From assembly GCA_013399875.1 (NCBI GenBank), contig VXAZ01008121.1, positions 62,001 through 126,000 of the forward strand: 64,000 nucleotides of DNA, in the 5' to 3' direction. The notes under the pieces are model-generated. The model was not told where the DNA came from. It searched no databases and worked only from the letters and a program-made list of their open reading frames with translations. Source of the stretch: Gymnorhina tibicen. Taxonomy: Eukaryota; Chordata; Aves; Passeriformes; Artamidae. Made by a program: the position numbers and the translations under genes. Each line of letters begins with the position of its first letter. The first letter of the stretch is position 1. Positions 40,337-52,470 of the stretch are shown here, piece after piece.

Positions 40337-41280
40337 CTCAACCACTGCATTTAACTGTCTGAATCTGCATCTGAATCTCACCCAAAGTGTTCTGCAAACA
40401 CGTGGCAGAAAGACAACAATGTACCTGTATGACCCATTGTAGGTCACTGCTCGTTCAACCCCTCCACTTTCCTGGATAGTTTTCTCATTTCTTTGCTCCT
40501 TCTCCATCTCTGCTCTCTTGAATCTGCAAAAAAAGTAGCACAAAAAAAAAATCTTTCTTACCCCTTCTGAATGTGGAAGGTTTCACCTGCCCGTCATGAA
40601 ACCATCCTGTGTGGCCGCCTAAAATTCAAAAGATCCTTGCATGTTCTTGGTGGCTGAGAGAGTTTTTTGCTCTACACATCAAAGGTGTTACATCCAGGCC
40701 CATTTAGAACTGTGCTTTGAAACAAGGAGATTGGCAAGATTGTAAGAGAGGAAGGCCAAATTCTCATCTCTCCAAGAAGTTTTCTGTAAAGTGTCTCTTT
40801 TTGGTAAATATCTGGCAGACCCTTCAGATGTTTTTCTGTTGTGTTACATTGTACATTAGCAATGTCCAATTAATTGGGTATGACAGTTTTTATTCAAATC
40901 ATTTTATGTTCCATCAGTTATCTAGAGATAGCTGGGAACCTGGAGGTTTCTCAGATGGCTCTTAAGAAATTATGAAAGAACTAATAGCAGCAAAGAAAAC
41001 AAGTGCATGATCTTAATTATTTGAAGTATTATTAAAACTTATTTCTCCATTTTATTTGAGGCTGTTATTCCTGATGTTAAATGTAAATTTCCTTTTGCCC
41101 CAGGCAAAAAAACTTTGAGCTACTTGCTGAAGCTCAAAGCAAAGGTCAAGATATAGGCATCAGGCATAAATAATTTCCCTAGAAAATAATTAAGCTACCT
41201 TTTTTGTTACTATTACACTTGACCTACCAAGTAAAGAGATTTTCATGCTATGAAAGCCATAAATGCAGTGGCATGAAATT
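40337..41280. other. Spacer between two CR1 copies, nothing recognised
   Basis: AT-rich DNA with no gene-like frame or repeat signature. It separates two CR1 3' ends whose tails face each other. Confidence 0.55.
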
Positions 41281-41412
41281 CACAGAATCACATAATGGTT
41301 GAGGTTGGAAGGGACTTTTGAGGGTCATTGCATCCAACCTCTCCATTCAAGCAGGGCCACCTACAGCAGTTGCTCAGGACTGTGTCTGGCTGGTTTTTTG
41401 TCTCTCTTCATG
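41281..41412 (-). mobile_element. CR1 retroposon 3' end, minus strand
   Basis: The plus strand opens CACAGAATCACATAATGG, then GTTGAGGTTGGAAGGGACTT, then AAGCAGGGCCACCTACAGCA, which is the complement of a common avian CR1 3' end. Similarity fades near 41412 after GGACTGTGTCTGGCTGG. It is 5'-truncated and non-coding. Confidence 0.9.
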
Positions 41413-44400
41413 CAGCTGATCAGAGGGCAAAGACACTACTTCAGCTCACTTGTTGCTGCACAAGATTCAGCAAAAGTGTCTTAAGGTTCACAGGCTTATT
41501 CTTTTACTGGTTCCCTCCTGCTGACCCATGAAAGACTGCGGCTGCATTAGTGGGGAGCAAAACCCCTCAGACCATATTAATCCTGCTGAGACGTGGGGTT
41601 TGTTAACTCCAGCTCGGTGGAACGCTACTGATGTTTCACAGACTCCGGCTGGCTCAAGGAATGAGCAAAACAAGCTAACTTTGACCTGGAAAATACTGCT
41701 GGAGCCAAAGAAAAGAAGCGGGGAAGAACTGTCCTAAAGACACAAATCTAACAAAATCTGGAGGAATGAAACTCAGATTTACCCATTTCCGTGAAGCATT
41801 GTGTACATAAAGAAAAGTGCAACATAGGAAGGAATATGTGTAAATTGAAAAAAAATCTATAGAAAAATCCTGGCAAATCCACATTCTCATGCAGCCAATA
41901 AATAAAATTCCCTATTCAGTGGTAAAGGGAAAAATTACTGTTCCTCTGCTTCTTCACCATAGTCCTATTAATGATACAGGCATAAATTGGAAAGGTTTTG
42001 TAGTTGTAACACTAAATAAAGAATATCAGGCCAAACTTTTTCAATGTTATGAATTTTTAAAATTTTTTTTTAGTTTTGCACAGTTTTAGTCTGTATACAT
42101 GTATTGGAAATATAAATTAAGAAAAATATGTTTTCAATTACTACTTAAAGAAAGGGCTAAACCTTCCAAACAACCTTGCAGACATAGAAGTTATACAAAT
42201 AGTATTAAAATATAAACCTAATCATTAACTTCAAAGCTGAATATTACTTGTTAAATATTAAAAATGATGAGCCCACGTGTGAGCAAGGTTTGTGTGCAAT
42301 GCAAATTCTACTTCCAAAGTAAATTGAGAGGAAAACGTACAGGGAAGATCCTATTGCTGCATACTTTAGAATAACCCAGGAGATGAACACACACCATAGG
42401 TTTTAATTGCCATTCCTGTATGGAAAGCTTGCAGACAATGGAGAGCACTGGCACCACCTCTGCAGGCACCTACCTTTGGTGCCCAGGTTCCCTCTACAGT
42501 CAGCAGAGAGAAGCGTGTGCTTCAACACAGGATTTAGGGCACCCAAATTAGTGACCTAACTACTGTCAAATTTAGGCAGCCTGATGTGCCTTCCAGAGAC
42601 CTCTCTGGACCATACAGGCAACTTCAGCTTCCACCTTAATATTGTCTAAATTTAGGGATTTGCTGCTATATGTTTCATTTACATGGTTTCATTAAGTGGT
42701 TGGATGTGGGGAAAAAAATATTCAGCTGTCAAAAAAGAGTGTAAGACAACGTTTGGTTACTTCTGTCCACAGTCATGATCCAGAAAACTCTTGGTCAGTT
42801 CTTGAATAATTTAGAGAGGACTTAAATTCACCAGGTACAACCCAGTTGAACTTGCATTGTTTCAGTCCTGCTCATGTCTAGGACTAATAAACCCAAAGAT
42901 AAAAAACTGAAGCAATCTGAAGACAGCAATGTGATACATAGAATAAACTCTGTTCACAAAAAGTGAGGATTTCCAAGAATGCTACTGCAGGTTAATTTTT
43001 TTTCAGCAAGTCCATAGAACATACCTATTCTTCATGTGTAACATTGGGATGATGCACTAGACAACTGAGATGTAAAGGGAGATTTGTACTCAATCCCTCC
43101 TTAAAGAAAACATACAGTCTCCAAGCAACTGCCCTCATCACTAAGTTACCACACTGTTAACTGCCATCCTTCTCTTTCTGCAGTTTTTTCCTCCCTCTCA
43201 AGTTCCTTCAGAAAAGTATCATACACAGAAAAGCAGATAGTTACAAATACAAGGACATAATAATAAAAAAACCAGAAGACATTCACTGCTCTGTTTTTCA
43301 AAGACATCTTGTATATCTAGTTAATATATAAAATAAAAAGCTTCTCATAGACATGATGTGAAGAAATCTGATTGAGAATAATTGTGAGGAATTTATCTAT
43401 TATTATACTTATATTTAATAAATTTATAATAAATAATAACCATAATTAATAAAGGGAATTTAATTTCCAAGCAGACCATCTGGTATTAATTTTTGGAGCT
43501 TTACTTGCCTACCGAGCTTCCTCAGGGAAATGTTATTCTTCAAGAAATGGCTCTGGATTAATGCACATACATTTCATTTGGGAAATAATTTTCTCTAGAA
43601 AAGTCTGAATTGAACAATATGAGTTGACAATTAAATACTTGGGGTTTTTCCTGAAATGAGTATAGAGGCTTTCCAGAACTGATTAAACATGAGATCCTCA
43701 GGAAGAATGAGGGTCATAGAGGTAGACATATCAGAAAACCATGACTGCTGAGTTCTGTTAAGAACATTTTCCATGCAGCTGGAAGCAAAACATTTGATGC
43801 TTATATTTTCCAACTCCATGCATCTGTTTTCTGTAAGGCATCAAGTAAAAGTTTTGCTACAAAAATATGATACTAACAAATCACCAGCTATTATTAAAGT
43901 TATTAGAAATGTGTCTTGGAAAATTAAATAAATACTCAAAATTTCATGAAATACCGTTGTCGTTTGAAGAATGAGGTACAACAATTGTACAATAAATGTT
44001 CACAGGTGTCACTTAAGATAGTTCCCTAAATATTTACAGTTTTGTTTGAGAGCAACATAAGCTTTTTTTGTCTTGATGCATTTTGCTTCTTTGAATTTAG
44101 TTACATTTGAAACAGAATTTCAGTTTCTACTTCTCCCTCCAAAGACTGAGAAGACACCTGAGGAAAAGGATTGCATAATAAGTTAAAACTAACCATAAAG
44201 ATAATGGTGGAAGGTTTCCTACCACAAGTGCAAAAGCAGTTACCACCCAGCTCTATATGCATAAACAAATTGGGTGCGCAGGCCATGAATACACAAAGAA
44301 ACACCCCACAGAGGTGTTTATTCAATTGCAGTTGACAACAGCCAGTACCTAAAAGCAAACCACTTAAAGAGATGTAATCTGTGTGGTCACACAGAGCCAT

Positions 44401-47400
44401 ATGCAGCTCTTCCAGAAAAAAAATGGGAGCAGCAGCAACCAGCCTGCTCAGACTGTGCTCCCATCACCTCTGCTAACAATCCAACACGGTCACAAAACCA
44501 GGTAACACAAGCAACATGCCAGTAGGAACAAGCTGCAAAACTGGATGCTTAGAAGTGCTATTACAGCTCTGTGCTCCCTCATCCTATCAAGGCTTCTTTA
44601 ACCTCAGCAAATGGATTTTGCAAAAGCACCACCAGCAGTCCAGATTTCAGGTTTTCCTGCAATAATTTTAAGGAGTTATTGAAATGCTATTGGTATTTAA
44701 AATACCAGCAGCTTTCCTCGTTAGCACCAGATTAGGTGGTTTCTATGTTCCTGGAAAGAGCAGATTAATCATGATAAACAGAAGGAAATGGCAGTGTAAT
44801 GGTGTTTGGTTTGAAGTTATGATTGTCAATCTTTACCATTTTGCCTGTGTCAAGGCCTCTTTTGAAAAGGTGTTCTTTATGTTATAGGCTAAAAGGAGTC
44901 TTTAGTTTCAAAATGTCTAAGGTCAAAGTTATTTACATTTTATAGGTATTGAAGATATTCATGATAAAATATATTAATTTTTTATAATTCATAAGAAATT
45001 TTTCATAATGCCATATAAGAATCCCAATTTTGCATGGTTTTCATCTATAATGTCCTGAGGTAGGATTCTTCCTCTCATCTGAGAAATAATTTGCTTCTCT
45101 TTTGTTCTGCTTACCCACAATTTATTATGGAAGATCAATTCCCAGTGAGGATTCTTTTGAAAGTTCCATAGAGAAATACAGAAGAGATTCCCTCTGCCCC
45201 TATGAGGGTCAAATATTTCCTTAACAAAGTCCTAAAAGTCATTTTACCCTGGTAGTCCCTGAAGAGAAGTTGTTCTTCTATAATAGAGGAAATTCTCTTA
45301 CCTAAGTTGAGCTGCCCCTGAAGAGGCTTTCTCTTCCTACATAAGAAAGTGAGGTACTTCAGACAGATTTCACCAGGCATATAAGAATTAGGGATAAATT
45401 AGATGATTCAGCAAAGCGGTATAAAAAGAGTGTGACTGGTTTAACTCTTCCTTTCCCTAATCCTTAATCTCTGTATCAAATGCAGGTATAACAGAAGTGT
45501 CTTTCATTTCCCTTGTATAACAAATAAAAGAGAAACTTTAAAATAGCAGAAATTAAACAGCACTGGAGGGGCCAAGATACATTTACCTCTAATGTCGTCT
45601 GGGGATTTTCCCAATAAACTCCATAAAAGGTGCTATTTCCCCAGAAACACTGAAAGGAATTAGGATCAAGGACAGCTAATAAGTCCTAGGAAGATCCACA
45701 TCAAAGCAGGAAAAGACTCTCCAAATATTTTACTATTTTCCTGCAGCTCCTTTCTCTGTATTAGAAGGAAATTACTTTCTGTGTTTCTTTTTCACCCACT
45801 AGAAAGCTGGAGAACTAGCAGCTCATTTATCTGCACTGTAGTACTGTGGATAATGTAAGTTGTACTGCAGGAAACATATTTCTGGTAAAGTACAAGAAGC
45901 AAGCATTCACAAAGCCATTTAACTAGACCAAGACATGGCTTGGATGTTTTGCCAAGGAATTTCAGTGTTTTGAAATGTGTGCAAAGTGCTTACCCTGAAG
46001 TCCTGGTCTATCCCTACTCACTGCTTGAACGACCACCATGCTGCTATGGGCTGTGCTTGAAGGAATCAGCCTGGCCCCACTGTGTCAGGTGGGGATGGGC
46101 CTGTGGGAGTTTAACTGTTGCAAGTCAATTTTTTAAGCTTTTCAGGAGTTCCCCAAATTATATTGGAGGGGTAGTTTGGGATCTAGGGTTGTTGCAGTGC
46201 CAGAATGGAGACAGAGAGATGCCAGCTCTTTCTCAAGTAGGTATAAAAAGAGTTTTCAAGTAGATAAGAAAAGATTTGCAGGGATAAAGACATGGCCAGT
46301 AATTGTAGAGACGAAGAAGTAGATATCTTACTTACTCCCATAAATTAAGATCGAATTCCTGAGATTTTTATTTCCTAGGAAGACAATGAATGGAGGCTAA
46401 TGGCTTGGGCTGTATTCTGTGAGCTTTGCATGCTTCCAGTACACATGCATCCACATAAATTCCCCTCTAGCCAAACTCCTTATTTCAGAAGATTCAGCAG
46501 AAGTCTCAAGTTTATAGCCACGGGATAATCTACATAACCTTTCTCCTCAAAAATGCATTTCTTCTCTGACAAATAGAAGACAATTTTTTTAAAATCCCAA
46601 GCAAAAAAATCTCAAGCCTCAAGCAAGAATTTTCCTCTGAAGAGATATAAAGTATTGCCAGATGCTCTCTAAAGTCTGCCAATGCCAGATCAAAAAAAAA
46701 AAAAATTCAAGATGCTTAAATGGATAGTGGTAAAAATTCTCAAAGAAGAATAATAATGGACTCTTTCCTCCTGGCTCTATCATGTTCTCATTTCTCACCA
46801 ACACAACAGAGCTCCATCATTTAGGAGGACAGGGAAAGGTTTTCTCTGTGGCTGTGTCATGCATTCACACAAATTATCCATACTGCACATTTTTCATTCT
46901 TTAATAGGCGTGGATCCTACAACCACTCTTTTCTCTAAGATTCCCTGGGAACAGAGAGGGTTCAGTGGGGGTGAGCAGAGTGGTAAAGATAAAAGGCACC
47001 AGTGGCAGAGAAGATGTTCAAGGCTGCCTTGAGGTTTTATCTTGATAATTTATTTTCCATTCAAAATGTGGAACCTGTGGGAGACTTAGATATCTTAGTC
47101 ACTCCAGGCAGAGAGCTGAATGGACTCTGAAGTTAAAAGGGAGAGATGTAAAACATAAGTTGTTGCTAACTGGGGAGATTACTTGGGGTGATGTGTGGGG
47201 CTATAATTAGGATGGAAGGAAATAGTAGGCTGTCTATCAGGGAAGAAGCTGAGAAGGGTTAGACCAGAATATTCTACCCACAAATCAGATTGGAAAACCC
47301 CGGAAAACACACTGTACATAGTGTTACCATTTCCAAGACTCCTGTGCATGTCACTGTGCATGCTGGGTTTCGCACAGCACCAGCTCCTGGATCCCTGTCG

Positions 47401-50400
47401 GGAGATCTCAGGCGACATCTGAGTGTTCATTTCCAAAATTGGCTTTCAGTAGCAGAGCACTGAGTGTTAATCAAGAAGTCTTGTACAGGCAGAGCAAATG
47501 AATGATCTCAACGCAAAAACAAGAAAACACAGATATTATTGTTAAATATATGATTTTTTAAACACCATCTATGATTGCTGTGAGTGCTGAGAATGTGGTG
47601 TCAACAGTGCAGTGTGAGCAATCATGCTGGCAGGACAGCTTCTAACAAGCTGGAAAAATCCATCCCCTTTGTCACTAGGGCAAACTGCTCATGTCACTTG
47701 CCTCCCTGGGCAGAGAAAACCAAATGAAGGAGATGATGCACAGTGTTCAGCCTACAGCTTTATTCGTTTTTGCAGAAGTAAATAATTATACAGAATTGCT
47801 GATAGTTTAAAGAGTTAAGCGATTTGAATCATCATATTTAAATACACATAGCTGCAAGTTGCACACAGAATTTCCAGTAGGACAACAGATGGTTAGAGCT
47901 GATTGAATTTTTTCAAAAATTGATTTTTAATAAAAATTTTCCTGGACATTTCAATGCAGATGAAGTTGTAAAAAAAGAGATTTCCAATACAGGCAGGGTT
48001 TTTTGTTTATTTTCATTTCATCTCAGTTCTAGCAGATCTGTAAAACTGAGCTTGCATTAATTTGCTGCTGAAAAAATTGTATAAAAAGTCATACTTTTTA
48101 CCTTCATGATGTTTCTCAGCAGTGGGTCTTCCACTTGTCAGCTTCCTAAACAAATTTCAGGTCAATGGAGCTGCCCCGTATTTTATTATATAAATAGGTC
48201 TGCACTGTATTTTGTTATGGACCCAGGCAGCTCATTAGTCTGAATGGAATAAAAGCTTTATTCTATTTATCCAATACCCATCTTATCCAATAAGATCTCA
48301 GTCCCCAAATACAAGTAGATTTTTACCATGAACAAATGTTCTTTCCCTTTATTCAACAGGAAAGTCTGAATTCCACTCTTTATTTACTATAATAATAAGC
48401 ATAATTAAGATGTAGAACAGATTATTGAGTCAGGGTGTAGAATATTATAATGGGTAATTTTTAAGTAGAGTTTTGAGAAATATTCAGTGAAAATATCATC
48501 AGTATTCCTCCACCATGGAGGTTGCACTGGAAGATCTCTTGAGGACCATGATAGGCCCTAAAGTCTAGAGCACTCTTACCTGTAAGTTTTTACTTAATAA
48601 AACCCAAACCAACAACACCAAACAAATAAAAAACCCTCCCAATAATTATTCTCTGTTTTCATATTTTGTAATACTCCATTCATGGAACTTCCTATATGCT
48701 CAAGGTCATTTATAACACTAAAACAAACTTCTCTTGTGTGTGGTCTTTCATCCCAGAAAGAGAGAAGAGTAGAAAGGGACACTTCTAAAATAAGAAATTC
48801 ATTTTAAAATGCAAAAAAACCCTCTAAGTAATTTTCAGGGACTAGAATTGTACTTAATTGATTTCACTGTTGGCGAATTATTAGACTTCACTTTGAATTC
48901 ACTTATTACAATGTTTCAAAATGAAAGGCAAAATTTTATAAGGTCAATAGTGATCAAGGCTTCATTCTTAAATGAATGGCTGGAGAGAAATTTCCTTAAA
49001 TATCTAATTGCATAATCAAAATATAAGAAGAAAAAGAATGCTTCTACACAGTACTAGCTGAAGGTATACAGTGGTTATTGGTTTTAAAAGAGACCAGTAT
49101 TAGTTAAAAATCAGTAGAAAAATTTTAGACTGAAAATGTGTTTAACAAAGATAGAAGATTTTTTAGGCCTATAGTAAGTTTTCTGATGTTTTCAGTGGAC
49201 ATATTTCAACATTCCTGATTCATCTCACAGCATCAAAACACTTTCTAAAGGACTCAATTCTTCAAATTCTAGATCCTTGAAAGTTAAATATCTAATCAAA
49301 ATTAATTATCTTGGGTTGATATTTGTCAGTCCCACTTGCAGATAATGTGGGATTGAAGCAGACTTGGAGTGTGGGTTTTTACATCTGAAAAAATAACCCA
49401 AGGTTAACATTATAATTTCCTGTCTGGAAACAAACACTTGCTCAATAAGATCACCTCTATTAGTACAGTAATGAAACAGATTATTTTCAAAATCAGAACT
49501 TTCTAGAATTTCCATTACATGTTAAAAATGCCTAAAAATAAGGTATTTGTTCAAAGTCAAAAAGTGTTGTGTTTCTGGCTATTTTAAATACCAATTTTAC
49601 TTGGGGAATAGGAATTCAACCTTTAAAACAAGCTCTGGTACAGTCTATTGGTTCTTCATACATTTTATCATGCTCACATATTCTTGTATTTTTCAGCCTC
49701 ATCTTCCTCAAGCTCACACTCAGTATACACTGCATGAGAATTCAGCTTTCAATGAGAGAACAGAGTCATATGCTTGGTTTTATACAAAATATAACATATG
49801 CACCTATGTAAAAGGTAAGTTAAGATTTGGGGGATTGGGAGGAAGAGTTTTTATCCTAAACATATAAATAAAAATAATAATGGAATAATGTTTTTTTAAA
49901 GATAAGAGAATTATATAATTAATATACAAAAATAATAATATAATTAATATCATTAACATGATAGAAGAAGTGAATATATAATATGGCTTAAAATGTAAAG
50001 TCTTTGTGACCATTCGGCAGGCAAAGCTAAGGAGCAGACTGGACTTTATTTCTTAAACACCAAAATACTCAACCATCTAAAAGCCAAAAGAATTCCTTTT
50101 TCTTCTTGAGACGTTATGACAGATCTAATACTGGAGTTAAGCTGATGCTGATAATTGCACATGTTCAGCATAATATTAGCTCCTAGTTGTCTCACAGATA
50201 AAATCTCTGGACATACTACTACAAGCAAATCACTTTGGTTTTTAAAATTTTCTGGATATTAAATTAATTTTCCTTTATGATATTTTTCTTTTATTTAATC
50301 TTCTTTAAAAATACTTTCAGTTTTCTAGATATTTTCATATGTTCTTGCTTGCCTTTCCATGCTTTCCTCTGCTCTGACCTCCTATTTTCAGAATCCTTAC

Positions 50401-52325
50401 TCAGAAAATCAGCTTTTCCACTCTGAATAGGAAGTTAAATAGCAGCAGGTCTGCTTGGGGTGCTGTATTGCCTGTGTTAAACACCCAAATTGGCCACAGG
50501 TGCTTCAGAGCTTTGGTGCTCTCAGAACACTCACATTTTGTTATGTTTGTGAGGAACAATTTCCAGCAATGTCCTGTGGAATCGAGGTGTAGAAGAGCAG
50601 TGCTACCACTACTGGTTTTTTTAGTATCCATGGGTTTGGTGGTTTTGTGCAGCACATCGAATTGATGTAAAATATGGTAATATCATTAACTTCTCATGAG
50701 GTCACCTTCCTCCTCAAATGAACTGCCAGCTGATAAACCACTTTTCAACAAATACTGCAAATGGGAGAAGGTCCAGTATATTATCTGAATGTCATCAGTG
50801 AATAAATCAGGACTCACAATCCCCCATCACTCATATGCCTGGCTTAAATGTGCCCTACACTTGTGTCTTCATTTTAGCACTTGAAAGTCACTGCATTGAT
50901 GCCTGTTGTGCCACCAAAGGGAATCAGTTGTGAGGAATTACTCTTCATTTCTGTTCCATTCCCAGATGCCTTTAATCTTGCTATGTGGCAAGTTGTCCAG
51001 ATGGCCAGGGACCAGACTCCTTCCAAAAAGCAGGTGGTTTCTAACCCATGGTCTTGGCAGAGATTTATAGATATAAATAAAATACATCCTAGATGGTAAT
51101 AAAGATTCAAAATAACACATTACAAGGGTATAATGAAATGTTTAACAATGTCTTGTACCTGCATACATGTGTGCTTAAAGCTACTTTTTAAGATGTCTGT
51201 TAGGAAAAAAAAATTATCTGTGCCTGATGCTGAATGGATATCCCAGAAATAGTGATTCTGCCTTACTATTGTGGGAAGAGAAAGTACAAGAAAGTAGCAA
51301 GTCTGCATTTCCACTTCATCATGAGGAACAGGGGCTTAGCAGAGCTTTCTGGACACAGCAGTTAAAGTTTGGACATGCTTTACTGGGGCTTTACTCTAAT
51401 CCCAGCCCTACCTGTGACACAGCTGTGACCCTGATGATGCTGTGAAGTCAGGGTTCAGGTCATACTCAGGGCATCACTCTGATGCTCACAGATGCATTCT
51501 CAGATGCAAGCTCTTCCAAAAACTTTGTACCAGACTATGAATTGATAAAGGGGTTCAACATGCCAACTTTGGAAATATTTTTAGACAGCAGTAGAAAGCT
51601 CAGAGGTCAGGAGATGAACACAGCCCAAGTGCAAGGGTTTGATGTTTCTCTCTGCTGGTGATAGAACAGCAAGTACAGCTTAGAGCAAGGGACAGCTTTA
51701 AAGCCTTGGGCTTTCAAGTCAGGCATGGACAGGGATAAGACTCCCTGCTTATGTGAAAGTCAGGGAAGTGAGCCACTTGAAATCTGTCTTTGGATGTAAC
51801 CTCTGGAGTCCTCTGTATTATCACTAATGTTGAAGGATTTCATTAGATGCTCAGTAGAGAAGGGTAGCTCAGCAGGTTTCATTTGTAGTCTCCCTTACAC
51901 AGTGTGAGAAATACAAAATGAAAGCATTTTTAAAGCTCTCCTGAAGATTTGTTGCCAAAGAGAACTGGGCTGGTTTTCTAGTGTATTTGCTAGGCTTTAA
52001 TTTCTGTCAGGCAGGAATGGTAGGCTGAGGTGGAGTACTTTAACCACTGATCTCCTCCTGGAGTTAGTTGCCTGAGTTAAACCAGACCCTTCTTATGAAA
52101 GTAGGAAGACAGGCACTCTAAAGCCAGTGCAGTTGCAGGAGCTTATAAAATAAAATTCAAGTCCAAGCATAGAGATATAAAAATCAGCTTCCCAAAGCCT
52201 CATCCCCTCAGCCCTTCTACTTCCAACATGACACATACCCAAAAAATCTCCACTCTTATTTTAACCAGTTGGGTTGGCTGATTTGCCAGCTGGGGGCTGA
52301 AGATCCCTATCACACAGAGCTGTAC
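41413..52325. other. Long unannotated stretch with one better exon candidate
   Basis: About 11 kb without a recognised gene or dispersed repeat. The strongest exon-like segment in the window lies at 49697-49814 and is listed separately. AT-only patches occur near 43383-43460 and 49865-49985, and an A/C-rich patch near 48595-48645. Other open frames reach 107 codons at most and show no known domain. Confidence 0.5.
49697..49814 (+). other. Candidate coding exon, unidentified
   Basis: A T-rich tract ending TTCTTGTATTTTTCAG leads into 118 nt that are open in only one of three frames. The segment ends at AAAAG followed by the near-consensus donor GTAAGTT. The frame begins in phase 0, gives 39 residues and leaves one base for the next codon. 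The peptide contains HENSAFNERTESYAWFY and is not low-complexity, but I do not recognise a family. The other two frames carry stops (one close to the end). Chance arrangements of this kind do occur in tens of kilobases of AT-rich DNA, and the open frame also continues upstream of the acceptor, which weakens the case. I infer an exon at low probability. Confidence 0.25.
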
Positions 52326-52470
52326 AGGTGGAAACACAAAATACTCTGGGTTAGAAGGGACCCACAAGGGTCACCAAGTCCAACACTTAAGTGAAGGGCC
52401 CATACAAGGATTGAGCCCGCGCCCTTGGCATTATTACCACCCTGCTCTGACCAGCTGAGCTGATCTCAGG
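52326..52470 (-). mobile_element. tRNA-Ile-derived SINE with CR1 tail (TguSINE1 type)
   Basis: On the minus strand the first about 70 bases (52470 back to about 52397) align with tRNA-Ile(AAT). They contain an A box at CAGCTCAGCTGG (complement of 52451-52462), the anticodon arm GGTGGTAATAATGCC, and a B box at GGCTCAATCC (complement of 52408-52417), closing with GTATGGGCC. The rest (52396-52326) is a CR1 3' end: GTTGGACTTGGTGACCC, then GGGTCCCTTCTAACCC. Such a composite, transcribed by RNA polymerase III and mobilised by CR1 machinery, is known from passerine genomes. The tRNA part is decayed and would not fold into a good tRNA, so this is not a tRNA gene. The typical octamer tail is worn away. 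Confidence 0.82.

Noticed and set aside
41413..41760. Possible further retroelement to the right of the minus-strand CR1 end
   Set aside because: Slightly GC-richer DNA with open frames on both strands, but no LTR termini, tail or motif that I could recognise.
52397..52470. tRNA-Ile gene
   Set aside because: The tRNA-like head is joined directly to a CR1 tail and its stems are mutated, so it is the head of a SINE.
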